Positions 10,976-22,079 of a stretch of DNA of 64,000 nucleotides are shown one piece after another (position 1 is the first letter of the stretch; each line of letters begins with the position of its first letter). Source of the stretch: Metallyticus violacea (taxonomy: Eukaryota; Arthropoda; Insecta; Mantodea; Metallyticidae); assembly GCA_030762175.1 (NCBI GenBank), contig CM060841.1, positions 8,735,501-8,799,500 of the forward strand. The letters are read 5' to 3'. The position numbers were made by a program, and so were the translations under genes. The notes under the pieces were generated by a model. It searched no databases. It saw nothing but the letters and a program-made list of their open reading frames with translations, and was not told the origin of the DNA.

Positions 10976-13139
10976 TTGAACATTTAAAGCTCGCGGTAGT
11001 GTTGTTCAAACATCTTTGTTAGTTCGGAGACAACCGATAGGCCCAGTAGTGCCAGCCCTTCATTTGGGCTACAGTACAGCGACTTTGTGAAACGTTTCAA
11101 AGTAACTGCTGTGTTTTTGTTGTCACCACTAAGCAATCGTAACCAGTTGGTTTCGCTATGACTCGCCACTTTCCGTTCGGGAGATATTAACAGGCCGTAA
11201 AGTTAGTTCATGGGATATATTGTTTTTTTTTTTATTTAAATTCTAAAGTAACAAATTTAAGGCATTAGAATCATAATAATCTACAACACCAATTAAATAC
11301 AATTATTAAAACACAATTTTGAAAATTAAATTACATTGAAATTCTCTTTTCTTGATATATGATGAATGCGGGGTAATTATAGGAGGTAAATTATTTATTT
11401 CTAGTGCAAATTGATGTTTAGGTCGAAGAAATTATAAAAAATATTTCAGTGCGCTATTCTGATGAATTTGCACAAAATCAATTGCACGCAAGTGCAATAA
11501 AATGAAAGTTATAAAATGGAAACGATAAGATTGTGGCCATAGCAGCCGTGATTAAAACTCCTGATATTTTTATACTAGATTGATGACTGATTCATTAACA
11601 AATAGCTACAAAAATGTTTAAGGTGTTGGAAAGAAAACATGATCAGAAAAAAAAATAGATTTCTAATATTTTGAAAGCTAGTTAAAATTACAGGCCTATT
11701 AACGTAACTTAAGGGAACACCAAAGTGAAATTTTGAATAATTAAGCCTAGAGATTATAGATTTTGCACATGTGCTGTTCAGGTTTTAGTATTAACTATAC
11801 AAACTTTCGGTTTAATTGAACAATATTTTTCACTGTTGTTTTACACAGTTATTGCAATTTTTGGTAATGCAAAAATTCAGATTTTTCTGCAAGACTTTTT
11901 AAATGTTTTCTAAATATTTTCTTATATTACATTAAAATGGTTTGGAGTTATGACTTTTGATAATGTACCAAAATGCAAATTATGAAAATATTAGTAATTG
12001 TACTAAACTTTTCTTTAAAAAGTCCATTTCTGTTTTTACAGAAAAATGCATGCCAACGATTATTAGTAAATTCTAGAGAAGGCCTAAAAGTTTTATGCAT
12101 GTACATGAAAAATTGTGGTACAAGAATTGGTTTTAAGTGCAGACAAACATATTAAAATTTAAAACTGAGAAAAACGTTTTTGACATTTTGGGTGCATAAA
12201 AGACCAAATGATTCGGTTTTAAAGGGTGCAGACATTTAAAAATGCCTGCTAAACAAATATTTCAAAAGGCACAAGCATGTGAAATTTCTCTGAGGTTCAA
12301 AGTAATGTTTAAGAGCAAATACAACAAATTAAATTTTGGACAAAAATGTCATTTTTTCACTTCGGTGTCCTGTACTTACAGAACTAGAAGCCATAAACAT
12401 GGAAATTTGAGAAATAAAACATGGAAGGACGCATTAACTACTTCATCTATCAAAGTTCTTAAGCAATATCTGGAATATATTTTCTCTGCGTACAAACTTA
12501 ACAGATAATGGAAGGTTTTCACTTTTGCTGATCGCCTTAAATTAACTGTGCACTTCTGTGCAGAACGAATTTAAACAAAACAGATCACCAGGCAACGAAT
12601 ATACAGAGACCACTAAAGTTTCAAGCCGAGCGAATTCTTTTGAATGCCTGGGGATGTCGAGGAGTGCAGTATATGCCTCTAATGCCTTACTCCTTTTTCG
12701 TTAATACAGGAATACAGACAGCTTCAGGAAATCTTTATTTCTCTTTATGCTGCAATCGATCCTTCCTTTATTCCCATGTTCTTGCTCTTCGGATACAAAA
12801 GTGTTCCGTTTTCCTGCCTTTATTTCCAAGCTGGTCGTAAATGAACGTCCTTTATAGCTTGCTATTTATTACTTGGTTATACATATTTCCTTCTCTTAAA
12901 TTTCATTTTTTTACAATTCACTCTCAGACAGCAAACAAGTCAAAGTTTGGTTATAAAATTAAGTTTTATTCTCTTTTGTGATTTTATTTCTTCTTTGGCA
13001 TTGTTTCACGACGTAAAAGTTGACTGTTCAGAACTGCACGTAAAACAGCAAGAAAATTAAAATGTTTAAGTATTTAGCAAGTTGCTTGGTAAAAAATTAA
13101 TGCATTACATCTGCAATAAAGCATTTCTCTCTATGGGAT

Positions 13140-13182
<43 letters not shown>

Positions 13183-13763
13183 CAAAACAAGGCTTTTATA
13201 TTAGTGGTCGCTTGTAACGAAACGAATATTGACTTTTACAACAGTATAAACAATTGAATTGTTGATAGCGAGGGCAATATAAAGGGCAGACATAGTAGTG
13301 AAAGTACAAGAAAGTAACAAAAACGTTTTTTTACACTGAATGAAACATGTATTTATTTAATTGGTTTGCAAGTAGCAGAATAAACATAAAACAATTAATA
13401 AAACTCGTACAGGCCATTTCTGTGGTTCTATCCAGATCTATATTATAGCTCCTGTGCTATTCCTTTATTTTATATGCCTTTTAACTATTGTCAAATTTTC
13501 CGATGCATATATAACGTTGGTATCCCGTCAATTTATATAATTATATTATGGAGTCTATGTGCTGCTGGGAGCTGGATAGATTGCTAGCTACATTTGCGGG
13601 GAAGGGCATTGTCTGCCAAGTTAAACATTACGCACAGCATAATACTTAAGAGTCGTCCATCTCTTTACATTAACAAAAGCAGAATATAAATAGGCCACAG
13701 TTGGACGTTTATCAACACATTCCTCTGACAAGCCATCCCCCCAGCTCCAGTAGTGTACATGTA
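10976..13763. other. Long non-coding stretch with one microsatellite
   Basis: No gene recognised. Frames at 10984-11169 (-), 11973-12155 (+), 12242-12508 (+) and 12640-12840 (+) show no family motif and have the composition of the surrounding DNA. Apart from the (TA)n run at 13142-13179, nothing else stood out. Confidence 0.45.
13142..13179. repeat. (TA)n microsatellite
   Basis: An uninterrupted alternating TA tract of about 38 bases. Confidence 0.97.
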
Positions 13764-13818
13764 CGAGATGTGATCAAAAAATAACGGAAATATTAGTTTT
13801 TTCTTAGAGAATTTTTAT

Positions 13819-14425
13819 TTATTCATCAACCTTAATTCTCTCCCCTTCAAAGTAACCCCCTCCAGATATAATACACTTGTGCCAGCGCTTTTTCCAATCT
13901 TGTAAGCGCTTCTGGAACTCACTTTTCGGCATGCCCTTCAGCTCCTTTAAAGAATGTATTTTTACCTCATCAATGGTGGCAAAACGTCGTCCTTTCATGG
14001 TTTGTTTCAGCCTCGGGAATAGAAAGAAGTCGCAAAGGCCATGCCCGGCGAATATGGTTTTGTTTTTTGCCAAAAAAAAATCACGAAGTGATTTGTGAGG
14101 TGTGAGCAAACTCGGAACAAACTTTGCTGCCTCACGTTTCATGCCCAAAATGATATACCATCATCAGCAACCTCTCTGATAGTGATGCAATTTTCCAGAA
14201 TCATTTTCTTCACTTCTTCGACATTGTCGGCGGTTATTAATGTGCTAGGACGTCCAGGGCGGTCTTCATGGCCCTCTTTGGAACGTTTGTACCACTCGTA
14301 AGCTCCTGTCTTGTAAATAGTAGATTCCCCAAAAGCCACAGTCAACATTTCAATACTTTGTTGCACTTTTTCCAGTTTTCAAGCAAAGATTCAAGCAAAA
14401 TTTAATATAAAATTCTTTGATCCAT
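13819..14425 (-). pseudogene. mariner transposase pseudogene, centre deleted
   Basis: Begins at the ATG complementary to 14423-14425 (MDQRI), followed by two frameshifted stretches. The HTH/linker is readable as VAFGESTIYKTGAYEWYKR and RPGRPSTLITADNVEEV. A second frame gives REAAKFVPSLLTPHKS (14065-14140) and then FAGHGLCDFFLFPRLK, where the third catalytic Asp (CDFFLF) survives. The sequence between FVPSLL and GHGLCD, which should carry the first two catalytic aspartates, is gone. The C-terminus DWKKRWHKCIISGGGYFEG ends VDE and a stop at 13819-13821, typical of this mariner subgroup. It is not the same subgroup as the copies at 4612, 54763 or 57130. Confidence 0.9.
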
Positions 14426-14606
14426 CTTTTTCGAAAGTAAAAACTCACCACACCGAAACCAACACCACACGTTTAACCTTTTCGACTGTCAACAATGAAC
14501 TAAACATTCAAAACAAGTGTAAAAGCCAACATTGGTCAGAAACATGTTTATCAACGAGCTGAAAGAAATTGAAAATCGGATTTGTGAAGCTCGCGAAATA
14601 AAAAAA

Positions 14607-14673
14607 TTGCCTTTTTCTTCTTTTTTCTTTTCTTTGTTGTTTCTTTTCTTTTGTTTCTTTTTTTTTTTTTTTT
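14607..14673. repeat. Pyrimidine-rich (TTTC)-type tract
   Basis: T-rich tract with scattered C and G, ending in an unbroken T run. It lies just inside the right terminus of the deleted mariner. Confidence 0.9.
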
Positions 14674-14686
14674 GTCTCATCTAGTA

Positions 14687-15640
14687 TGTGAATATATCGA
14701 TTTAACTCAAGTTCACAGTTTGAAACGATTATATATTTTATACATATGACAGTTTAGATCCTTAGAAATGCCATTATGTATTGCACGTATTGGATATTTT
14801 TCCATACGCATTGTTAAATATCGTTCCTATGGTACGCTTGTATAAACAATACAGAAGTTTTCGAGCAGTACATTTTAGAATGGTTTTACCTTTACCGGTT
14901 GGTATTGGCCTCATTTAGTTCTATTACGAATGCAATATCCCAATACATTGAGAAAACTTCGAACGTTATATGGACCCTGTTTTGTAAAATTATTTAGCAA
15001 ATTATAATTATTAATATTACAGTATATGTCGGAACTACTGCTTTTGGATAATTTATTCCCCTCTCCCCTGTTTTGTGTGAAATTCTTAAACATAGTTTTC
15101 CTTTCTCAATGCGCAATTAAATATTCATTAGTGATTCTATAGTAACATGTGTTTGTGCATAAACATCATTTAAAAAGGGAACGGTTTATCCTAATTCACA
15201 TTGTAAATTCTAACATATTTAAGGAACATTTTCTCCAGAATTTGCAAGCTAAATATTTGAATATTTTCACATTTTTAAAATTTATTTACTATTATATTAC
15301 TTTCAGAATAAATGCTTTTCTTTGTTTGTAATTTATTTTCCGCATTTTACAGTACAGATTAGTTTATAAAGTGCTTAAATGTTAACAATTTAAAAATCCG
15401 TTATTTTAGTTTCTGTAGAACATTAGAAAATATAATTACTGAACATTTAACCGTCTTAGGACAAATACAAGGTAAGAAAGTTTTGAAGAAAAACTTACTT
15501 TAAAGTTGAAACTAAAAAAAATAATACTAAAATATTATCCTGCATCATACTGTATGGGACTATATGAGATCTAAGTCACAAGTCATGGCAACTATTTTTT
15601 TTTTCACTCGCGAAAGAGAGACAACACGAAACATTTAAGA
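14687..15640. other. AT-rich non-coding stretch
   Basis: No gene or known repeat recognised. Confidence 0.45.
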
Positions 15641-15664
15641 TTCCTTTTTCTTTCTTTCTTTCTT

Positions 15665-15699
<35 letters not shown>

Positions 15700-15962
15700 A
15701 ATAGAGCTGGAAGTCCTGAGGCACCACAGGCGGTGGACACTGATGATACGTGAGATGAAATTATATACTGGGGAAAGGATTTTTTAAAAGGAAGGAAACG
15801 TTCCAGACCAAATTTAGGATACCTCTCGGGCATTTGCCATTTATGAGGACTGAGGAAAACGTGAAAGAAAAACCCTCAGTAGGGAGGTCGGTCCGAGTGA
15901 GAATCTAACCTCAGACCTCCCGCTCAGAGTCCATGCCTGAATGACCTCAGTCACCTGTGGTG
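15641..15962 (-). mobile_element. SINE-A copy 2 with long poly-T (antisense A-tail)
   Basis: Minus-strand copy. The body starts GTCCTGAGGCACCACAGGCG and ends at the degraded head near GACCTCAGTCACCTGTGG. Internal blocks GGAAGGAAACGTTCCAG and CAGACCTCCCGCTC are shared with the other copies. The left flank is a TTTC/poly-T tract (15641-15698) that on the minus strand is an A-rich tail. No target-site duplication was found. Confidence 0.85.
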
Positions 15963-16019
15963 TAAGAAATACAATTGAAAGTGTTGGAATGTACCTTGTA
16001 TTGAAGCTACCAGATGGTA

Positions 16020-16660
16020 CATATGAGCCGATCTGCGTGTCTCAGCACGCACCGAAAACCGGTTGGTGAGCGACAATGGTAACGAAGAATGAACAACGTG
16101 CGTGTGTGAAAGTAGCACTTCTCCGCGATAGCAATACACGAGAATGGCATACAAAGCTGCGGGAAGCAATGGGTGCGCGTGCCCTGCACTATGGAACAGT
16201 GCCAAGTTGGCCATAAAATTGCTGCACTGTTTTTCCGGAAATCCTGTTTGTTTTTCTCGCTCCGCAAGTGTCATCGCGTAAGCATTTTTCCATCACCATC
16301 ACCTGTACATCCTTGTCCGTGGACATAGGACGCCCAGTGCAATGTAGATCGGCAGTCAACATTCTATACCCCGTTTGAGAACCTGAACATGCGGAAAATG
16401 ATTGCAAAATATGTGACGCATCAATTAAGTGAGGTACGCTATGAATCATGTCACATCAATCTGACGAAATTCCAGGAAGAAATCCACCTCGCCATTGTTC
16501 TATAGGGGAGAGCTTGCGCAACCAGTGCTTGTGTGTCGTTTTCGTGCATTCCTGCCGCTCAGAAATGCTATTTTCACATACGTACGTTGTTCACTATTCG
16601 TTATCCCCATTCCTGACCTGAACTTCGGGCATGCTGAGACACGCTGCTCTACTCACACAG
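16020..16660. mobile_element. Scrambled mariner-like mosaic (two orientations)
   Basis: Four transposase-like pieces alternate in orientation. (1) Plus, 16076-16213: MVTKNEQRACVKVALLRD, NTREWHTKLREAMG. (2) Minus, about 16390-16270: TADLHCTGRPMSTDKDVQV, then EKCLRDD, the linker following the HTH. (3) Plus, about 16390-16495: MIAKYVTHQLSEVRYESC, HINLTKFQEE, the sequence before the catalytic core. (4) Minus, about 16620-16500: NSEQRTYVKIAFL, NARKRHT, a second copy of piece 1. The upstream block GTGTCTCAGCA(C/T)GC also precedes pieces 1 and 4. No DDE core and no clear TIRs remain. The assignment rests on similarity between pieces and on the mariner pattern (linker GRP, then VP.L..); the exact family is uncertain. 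Confidence 0.6.
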
Positions 16661-18410
16661 ACATTGACTTCGTTTGCAAGTGCATTCCATACACCCACAA
16701 TAATTTATTTTTGTGTTGCCCCTTGTTCGTGAGAAAAATACAGTTGCGATGACTTATGACTTAACCTCGTAGCATGCAGTTATTCTCAAAAATAAATAAA
16801 TAAAATTAAGGTAATACCACTGCAATAAAATATGTAGAAATATTTAAAGCATTATTTTAAACAGATAACTTTAAAGATAAACAAAACTGTCATGTGCTTG
16901 GATAATTTATTCAGAACGCTCCTATACAGCTGCCTTATTCCAGTGTTCCTTTTGTGTACATATACTGTTTCAACTTAAAATCAAAACTCCAATGAAAACA
17001 TATATTTAAAAGAGAAATTTCTAGACAAAATTGGCGCAGGTTTTGACATTGAGCCGACAAAGTCACTTCCGCAATTAACACAACTTCCATAACGATGTAT
17101 TAGCGAGCGAGGTTAAATTACGAAGTAAAACGTGAGGGGACAAGGTCTGTAACTAACGCCCGTATTGACTTAGCGTCCCCACAAATACGGCAGAACTTTG
17201 CTCAACATTCTCCCGTTTCAAAATACATTATCAGAAACACAACTTAGTTGTTTCATTATAAATGTATCAAAAGTTTTCAAAATGCATTTCTCCTCTAATT
17301 GAGTCTAAAAGTATTAATCCCATTGGTTATATCAGGTTGGAAAATCAGGATAATAGAGATAATAGTCAAGGATTGTATGGCGGAAACATTGCAATATATT
17401 CGCCGTTGTTTGCGCAGCGTTAGGTTGCTTTATAATGCGGCCAAAGCAACCCGCCATACAAGTTTACTGGTGATAGCTCTGGTTTGTTTTGCCTAAACAT
17501 TAAGAATGATTACTACTTTTTGTCCAGAAAGAACTGTTTCGGTTCTTAATTAAACTTGGCACACTCATCAATTAAGTCGTAGCGGCTCAGAACTTTGCAC
17601 ATCAGGGGCTACCACAATAGTCGCGACTCCCAGAACACAGGGGAGTAACACTGAACAGGATCCACAGTTTCTTTTTGGTACTAAGTTGTTAATTATAACA
17701 CGTTTATATATCAACATAGATACCACAACATTTTAACTTTTGTTACAAACAATATACAAGTATTTAAAACCTTATTTTTTTAAGAATTTGTGCACATGAC
17801 TTTAGTGAAGTCATATATTCCGGAAGTTTCTGCATTATTGCTCTGTAATCTCTTTTAGAGGGATTCTGTGGGACCGTACTAAATATTGGAACTCCCATAT
17901 ATGTCAATCCTGTTAGCTTCAACATCATCTCTGTTAGTATTATTATAGTAATCTGGTATGTGAAATGATTTAAATACGTGAAATTTAATGTTTCTGCACT
18001 TTGATCCACGACGTCGCAGCATTTTTTCTATTATATTTTTTAGGAAATGTGCTACCATCAACGCCTGACACCTGTTATTTGCAAACTTCATCTTATTCAA
18101 ATATTCATTGCATTAGTAGTTTTATGATATGTTTTATATGGAATTTGTAAGTAACAGTTTTAATACAGTTTTACTGTACTTGTTGTACAAGTGCCTAAAT
18201 ACTGAGAATAGCATATACAAGGCTATACGCCACAACTAACTAACTACCTGACTTTGACGTGTTGCTTCAGACCATCTACCTACTTTTAAAAATTATTTAA
18301 AAATAATAAAAATTATAAAATTGTCCTTAATTGTACGGCAAAATGATTACCACTGTTACATTTAGGATATCCTAATGGGTCATATTACAAAACTTCAAAT
18401 TGGTCTGTAA
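16661..18410. other. Non-coding stretch
   Basis: No recognised gene. Two overlapping minus-strand frames at 17764-18100 (81 and 73 codons) give unfamiliar proteins in different frames, so neither is supported. Confidence 0.45.
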
Positions 18411-18524
18411 TAAAGGTAGGGTACCAAAAATGTATACACACTTCAAGTAAAGAAAAAACGTGTTAACATAACAAAACTGAATTCACACAAACAGAAAATC
18501 ACGAGCACTGATAATCTTAGACTT

Positions 18525-18974
18525 TTACAGTTGCATCAGTTGCTCAAAATACCCACCATCGACGTCGATACACTTCTGAGTACGTTGAACTACTGATTGA
18601 GCAACGTTTGCGAAAGTGTCTTCAGCGATTGCAGCACATGCCGTTTCAATTTCTTCCCGAAGTGCTGCCAATGTAGATGGTTTTCTACGGTATGCAACAT
18701 CCCTAAGAGTTCCCCATATGTAGAAATGCAACGGAGTTAGATCCGGAGAACGCCGTGGAAACTCAATCGGACCTCTTCGTCCTATCCAGTGCCTTGGAAG
18801 ATTGTCATCAAGGTACGCACGTACATCCCGGTGGTACTGTGGTGGCGGAGCATCCTGTTGGTTGTTTGTTTTGTACACACGTCTCCATTGCCTTTGAACT
18901 TCAACAACATTCTCGGTTTTCCAATACCGCTTCAAAATTTCTTTCCGCTGTTCAAACGATAATATTGACTCCAA
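18525..18974 (-). CDS. Shortened DUF4817-type transposase, 149 aa, intact frame
   Basis: An uninterrupted 149-residue frame. Residues 1-33 (MESILSFEQRKEILKRYWKT, then VEVQRQWRR) match the DUF4817-type helix-turn-helix at the N-terminus of a family of arthropod DDE transposases. At about residue 36-41 it jumps to the C-terminal third of the enzyme (DAPPPQYHRDVRAYLDD, GRRGPIEFPRRSPDLTPLHF) and runs to the usual C-terminus (RTQKCIDVDGGYFEQL). Full enzymes are about 330 residues or more, so the centre with the first catalytic acid is missing. The last catalytic position, normally D in 'DLTPLDF', is H here. The product could bind termini but not catalyse. The frame is open and the deletion is shared with the copy at 20990, so it may be a real translated product or only a fossil. 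Confidence 0.6.
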   Translation of the reverse strand: MESILSFEQRKEILKRYWKTENVVEVQRQWRRVYKTNNQQDAPPPQYHRDVRAYLDDNLPRHWIGRRGPIEFPRRSPDLTPLHFYIWGTLRDVAYRRKPSTLAALREEIETACAAIAEDTFANVAQSVVQRTQKCIDVDGGYFEQLMQL

Positions 18975-19140
18975 TTTGTTGTAGCAACGCTGGCATATGG
19001 TAATATGGGTGTATCACATCTGTTTACAGAACATCATACAATAATCTTAGTTTCATTTGTTCGTTGTTGATTTACACTGTCACGTAGCAACGCTATGTGA
19101 GTCACATCTGTTTACAGAACATCATACTACACTATACTGT
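18975..19140 (-). repeat. Subterminal repeats of DUF4817-type copy 1 (2 units)
   Basis: Two units containing CACATCTGTTTACAGAACAT followed by CATAC, preceded by GTAGCAACGCT. The same unit recurs in all five copies of the element in varying number. Confidence 0.85.
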
Positions 19141-19158
19141 GGCTTTTCAGTTCAACTT

Positions 19159-19417
19159 CCCAAGATCGCCGGTTCGAACCCGACTAGGACCGATGGATTT
19201 TTTTCGGGTGTAAAAATACCAAGTATGGCATCCTTCGGAAGGGAAGTAAAGTCGTGGGTCCCGTGTCGTACATTTACGGCACGAAAAGGAACCTCAAGCC
19301 TGAAAGAGAGGCCTCTGAGCAAAATTTGTCGGCCGTTTCACGCCCTGGGTTGAATGGGACACTGATGACCTGAGCTGTTAAAGAGCGTCCATAAATAAAT
19401 CAATTAAAAAAATCAAA
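19159..19417 (+). mobile_element. SINE-B copy 2, nested in DUF4817-type copy 1
   Basis: Begins CCCAAGATCGCCGGTTCGAA, so the part of the tRNA-like head 5' of the anticodon arm is missing. It carries the full body to TTAAAGAGCGTCC plus an A/T-rich tail. It interrupts the right arm of the DUF4817-type element. Flanks TCAGTTCAACTT (19147-19158) and TCAGTCCATCTT (19418-19429) agree at 10 of 12 positions, a decayed target-site duplication. Confidence 0.9.
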
Positions 19418-19494
19418 TCAGTCCATCTTTGAAACATATTAAATAGATATCCACTGTGAAAGTGTGTATACAATTTTGGCACCCTCTGTGTATA

Positions 19495-20985
19495 TTATAT
19501 GTACATAATAAGCGATTAATTAAACTCTTCTATCATCAAAGTTTCATTTCCCTTACATGGTTGTGGTACAGTTTTTCTTCTAAGTGGCCTTAAAAGTTGC
19601 TATTTTGGAGTGTGTCAGTTTAGCAGACTAATACAAAATGCGCATAGCATGACCCAGTGAAGGGCGAAGCCGTCTGTGGTAGTGCAAGAAAAAGCGATAT
19701 AATAAATTAGCTAAAGAAGTGGGCGCGCTCTAGTTCGAAAACGCGCCGCGCGCGTCGCTTGTCTAGCGGATGTCAACCGTCCAGACTCCCTACCGCTCCC
19801 ATGGGAGCTTCTCCACTTCTGTAAAGGAAACACCTAATCGGGTAAATCGCCCGTGAAGTTTCCACTACGTCAGCAAAGGAACTCCCCACCTCCCCTCCAA
19901 CTACTCCACACCACTCCACCTCGGAACGAACAAATTATACCCTTGAGAGTAATTTTATTCAACGCCTCCTTCAAGTTTTAAAGCCATTAAAATATAAGAG
20001 TGTGAAGAAGACTACCTAAGTCGGGAAGAGGAGATGGAGATGGAGGGCGAGGAAAGACAAGTGACAAAGCGAAAAAGAGAGAGAGAGAGAGGATTGCATA
20101 AAAACCACCGGTTCATTGTGGCTGTTGTAATTCAAGCCCAGACTGTACTCCTTGCACTATGCAAGATTGACACGGGCGATTGAAACTAAATGGTGTGAGG
20201 TTTTCAATTACCTCCTACAAATTCCAAACCTTGCCAAAGAGAAATTTGCAGCATAAATGGCTGCAAATCTTTTTTTATTTTCCGAAAGCATTTAATGGAT
20301 TCCCCTGCAGGGATACCATGTATATCTCTGTGTCCGGTTTGCGTTTGAACTATGCGGAAGCGCTTCCGTTATCAAAAGCAATTCGTTGAAATCATGGTTG
20401 CAAGGTATATATGTTGTCATATAATTTTCCATCTTAGATGCACCCAGAAAAAAGAGTATTTTTAATTTTCTATGAATTAAAATGTAAATAATCTATTCTT
20501 TATTATGTTACAGAATATTTTTTCTGTAAATTTCATGTAAGTTTCGGGTTAGTCAATAAATGATTGTCGCTCCGGTGAGGAATTGCATCGGTTAATAAGT
20601 CATCGCTAAAGACCAGTAGCGATACACGAGTAGGGCGATCGGGATTTATCGAACTGCTACGTTGGCCTTCAAACTCACGCCACTCAATCTGTTCTTTTTT
20701 TTTCAACAGTAAAAGAGACAACATGTACCAAGTCCTAGAGTAAGGTATGTTAAAAATATATGCAAATACTAGGCCTATTTATTCCTTTCTACAACGAGAG
20801 TTTATTTTGATTTGTGTATCAGTACCTAAGTATGCTGGTCCTGTTAGGACATTATTTGAAAAGAAATTCCTTGCTGATTGAGTTCCAATTTTTAATTTGA
20901 TTTATAAATGAAATAACATCCATATAGAGGTACATTTAATTTCCCAAATAGAATCAAGAAGTGTAAAGGGTAATATCCTAAGCAG
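19495..20985. other. Non-coding stretch containing a CpG-rich patch
   Basis: No recognised gene. About 19640-19930 is distinctly richer in GC and CpG than its surroundings, with ACGCGCCGCGCGCGTCGC near 19740. A purine-rich run follows at 20020-20095, including (GA)n near 20077-20091. A promoter or CpG island is possible but unproven. Confidence 0.4.
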
Positions 20986-20989
20986 ATGC

Positions 20990-21796
20990 GAAAAAAATGT
21001 CAAAATATATACGCATTTTTACATTAGATGTCTATTTCATATATTTCATAGTTGGACTGAAAAACAACAGTAATATGTAGTATGATGTTCTGTAAACAGA
21101 CGTGACTCACATGCATTATGATGGCGTTGCTACGTGACAGGTAAATCAACAAAGAACAGAGGAAGACAAGATTATCGTATTACATTCTGGAAACAGATGT
21201 GACTTACATACATTATGATAGCGTTGCTACAACAAAATGAAGCCATGATTATCTGTCGAACAGTGGAAAGCAATTTAGAAGTGATATTGGAAAACCGAGA
21301 ATGTTGTTGAAATTCAAAGGCAATGGAGATGTTTATGCAAAACAGAACCGTCAACAGGATGGTGCACTACCATATTACCACGGAAATGTAAGGGCGTACC
21401 TTGATGACAATCTTCCAAGCCTTTGGCTAGGACGGAGAGGTCCGATTGAGTTTCCACCACGTTCTCCGATCTAACTCCGTTAGACTTCCACTTATGGGGA
21501 ACTCTTAAGGACGTTGTATACCGTAGAAAACCAGCTACATTGGCAGCACTTCAGGAAGAAATTGAAACGGCATGTGCTGCAATCGCTGAAGACACTTTCG
21601 CAAACGTTGCTGAATCAGTAGTTCAACGTACTCAGAAGTGTATCGACGCCGATGGTGGACATTTTGAGCAATGTTGTAACTGTAAAAGTCTAAGATGATT
21701 AGTGCTCGTGATTTTCTGTTTGTGTGAATTCAGTTTTGTTATGTTAACACAGATTTTTCTTTGCTTGAAGTGTGTATACATTTTTGGCACCCTCTG
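20990..21796 (+). mobile_element. DUF4817-type DNA transposon copy 2, internally deleted
   Basis: Plus orientation. The decayed left end near 20998 reads GTCAAAATATATACGCAT, followed by CATTAGATGTCTATTTCATA; the right end is GTGTGTATACATTTTTGGCA then CCCTCTG at 21796, followed by TA at 21797-21798. Two subterminal repeat units lie at about 21065-21235. The shortened transposase between them has the same deletion junction as copy 1. Confidence 0.85.
21234..21690 (+). pseudogene. Shortened DUF4817-type transposase pseudogene
   Basis: Homologous to the 149-residue frame at 18525-18974 but broken by stops and frameshifts. YWKTENVVEIQRQWR is readable in the HTH part, and the C-terminal part is readable as LAALQEEIETACAAIAED and TQKCIDADGGHFEQ. 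The deletion joins the HTH to the C-terminus at the same place as in copy 1 (CAACAGGATG at the join). Around the last catalytic position the reading LDFH retains Asp, but the surrounding frame is shifted. Confidence 0.85.
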
Positions 21797-22059
21797 TATT
21801 TATGTAAGCACAATCATAATTAATCACTTATTGTAATTACTAATGCAGATATCATATATGTATAACCGGGCATAATGCTAACACGTGAGTTGAATGTCAA
21901 TAAAAGAGAAAGCTCCTTGGTGATTTTTTGCGGAAGACTGCAAAGTCAACAAAAGGGTCATAAATCTATTCAGAGGAAGGAACCCGAGGATCGCGTGTGA
22001 AGACCCTCTTTTTAAAGAAATACTACTATAGGGTTAATAAACTTATGTGCCTTTATACC

Positions 22060-22079
22060 GTTGGGGCTTTGCCCCCAAC
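22060..22079. other. Short GC-rich hairpin
   Basis: GTTGGGGC, loop TTT, then GCCCCCAAC: a perfect stem apart from one bulged C. Its function is unknown; it lies near the edge of the LTR/leader-like region. Confidence 0.6.

Larger units (their letters stand above)
13764..14684 (-). mobile_element. Internally deleted mariner (0.92 kb)
   Basis: Left terminus CGAGATGTGATCAAAAAATA (13764) is preceded by TA at 13762-13763. The right terminus reads TTTTTTGTCTCATCTAG and is followed by TA at 14685-14686. Its reverse complement, CTAGATGAGAC plus an A run, matches the left end only loosely because a long pyrimidine tract (14607-14673) replaces the inner part of the right TIR. The element is about 380 bp shorter than a full mariner because the centre of the transposase is missing. 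Confidence 0.8.
18411..19491 (-). mobile_element. DUF4817-type DNA transposon copy 1, internally deleted
   Basis: Left end GGTACCAAAAATGTATACAC (18420) is matched in reverse complement by the right end GTGTGTATACAATTTTGGCA, then CCCTCTG (to about 19490); the family ends in CAGAGGGTGCCAAAA flanked by TA. It belongs to the Tc1/mariner-like (IS630) group by DDE motif and TA flanks. A shortened transposase lies at 18525-18974. Between it and the right end are subterminal repeats, and a SINE-B copy (19159-19417) is inserted near the right end. Confidence 0.85.

Noticed and set aside
13819..14301. Plus-strand frames of 68-73 codons
   Set aside because: They are antisense shadows of the minus-strand mariner transposase remnant.
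15951..16274. 107-codon minus-strand protein
   Set aside because: Mostly antisense to the plus-strand mariner-like N-terminus at 16076-16213, and its end lies in SINE-A.
17764..18100. Minus-strand gene with two overlapping frames
   Set aside because: The two frames are offset and each lacks any recognised motif; no support for a frameshifted known family.
19057..19353. 98-codon plus-strand frame
   Set aside because: It runs from transposon subterminal repeats into SINE-B, so it is a chance frame across two repeats.
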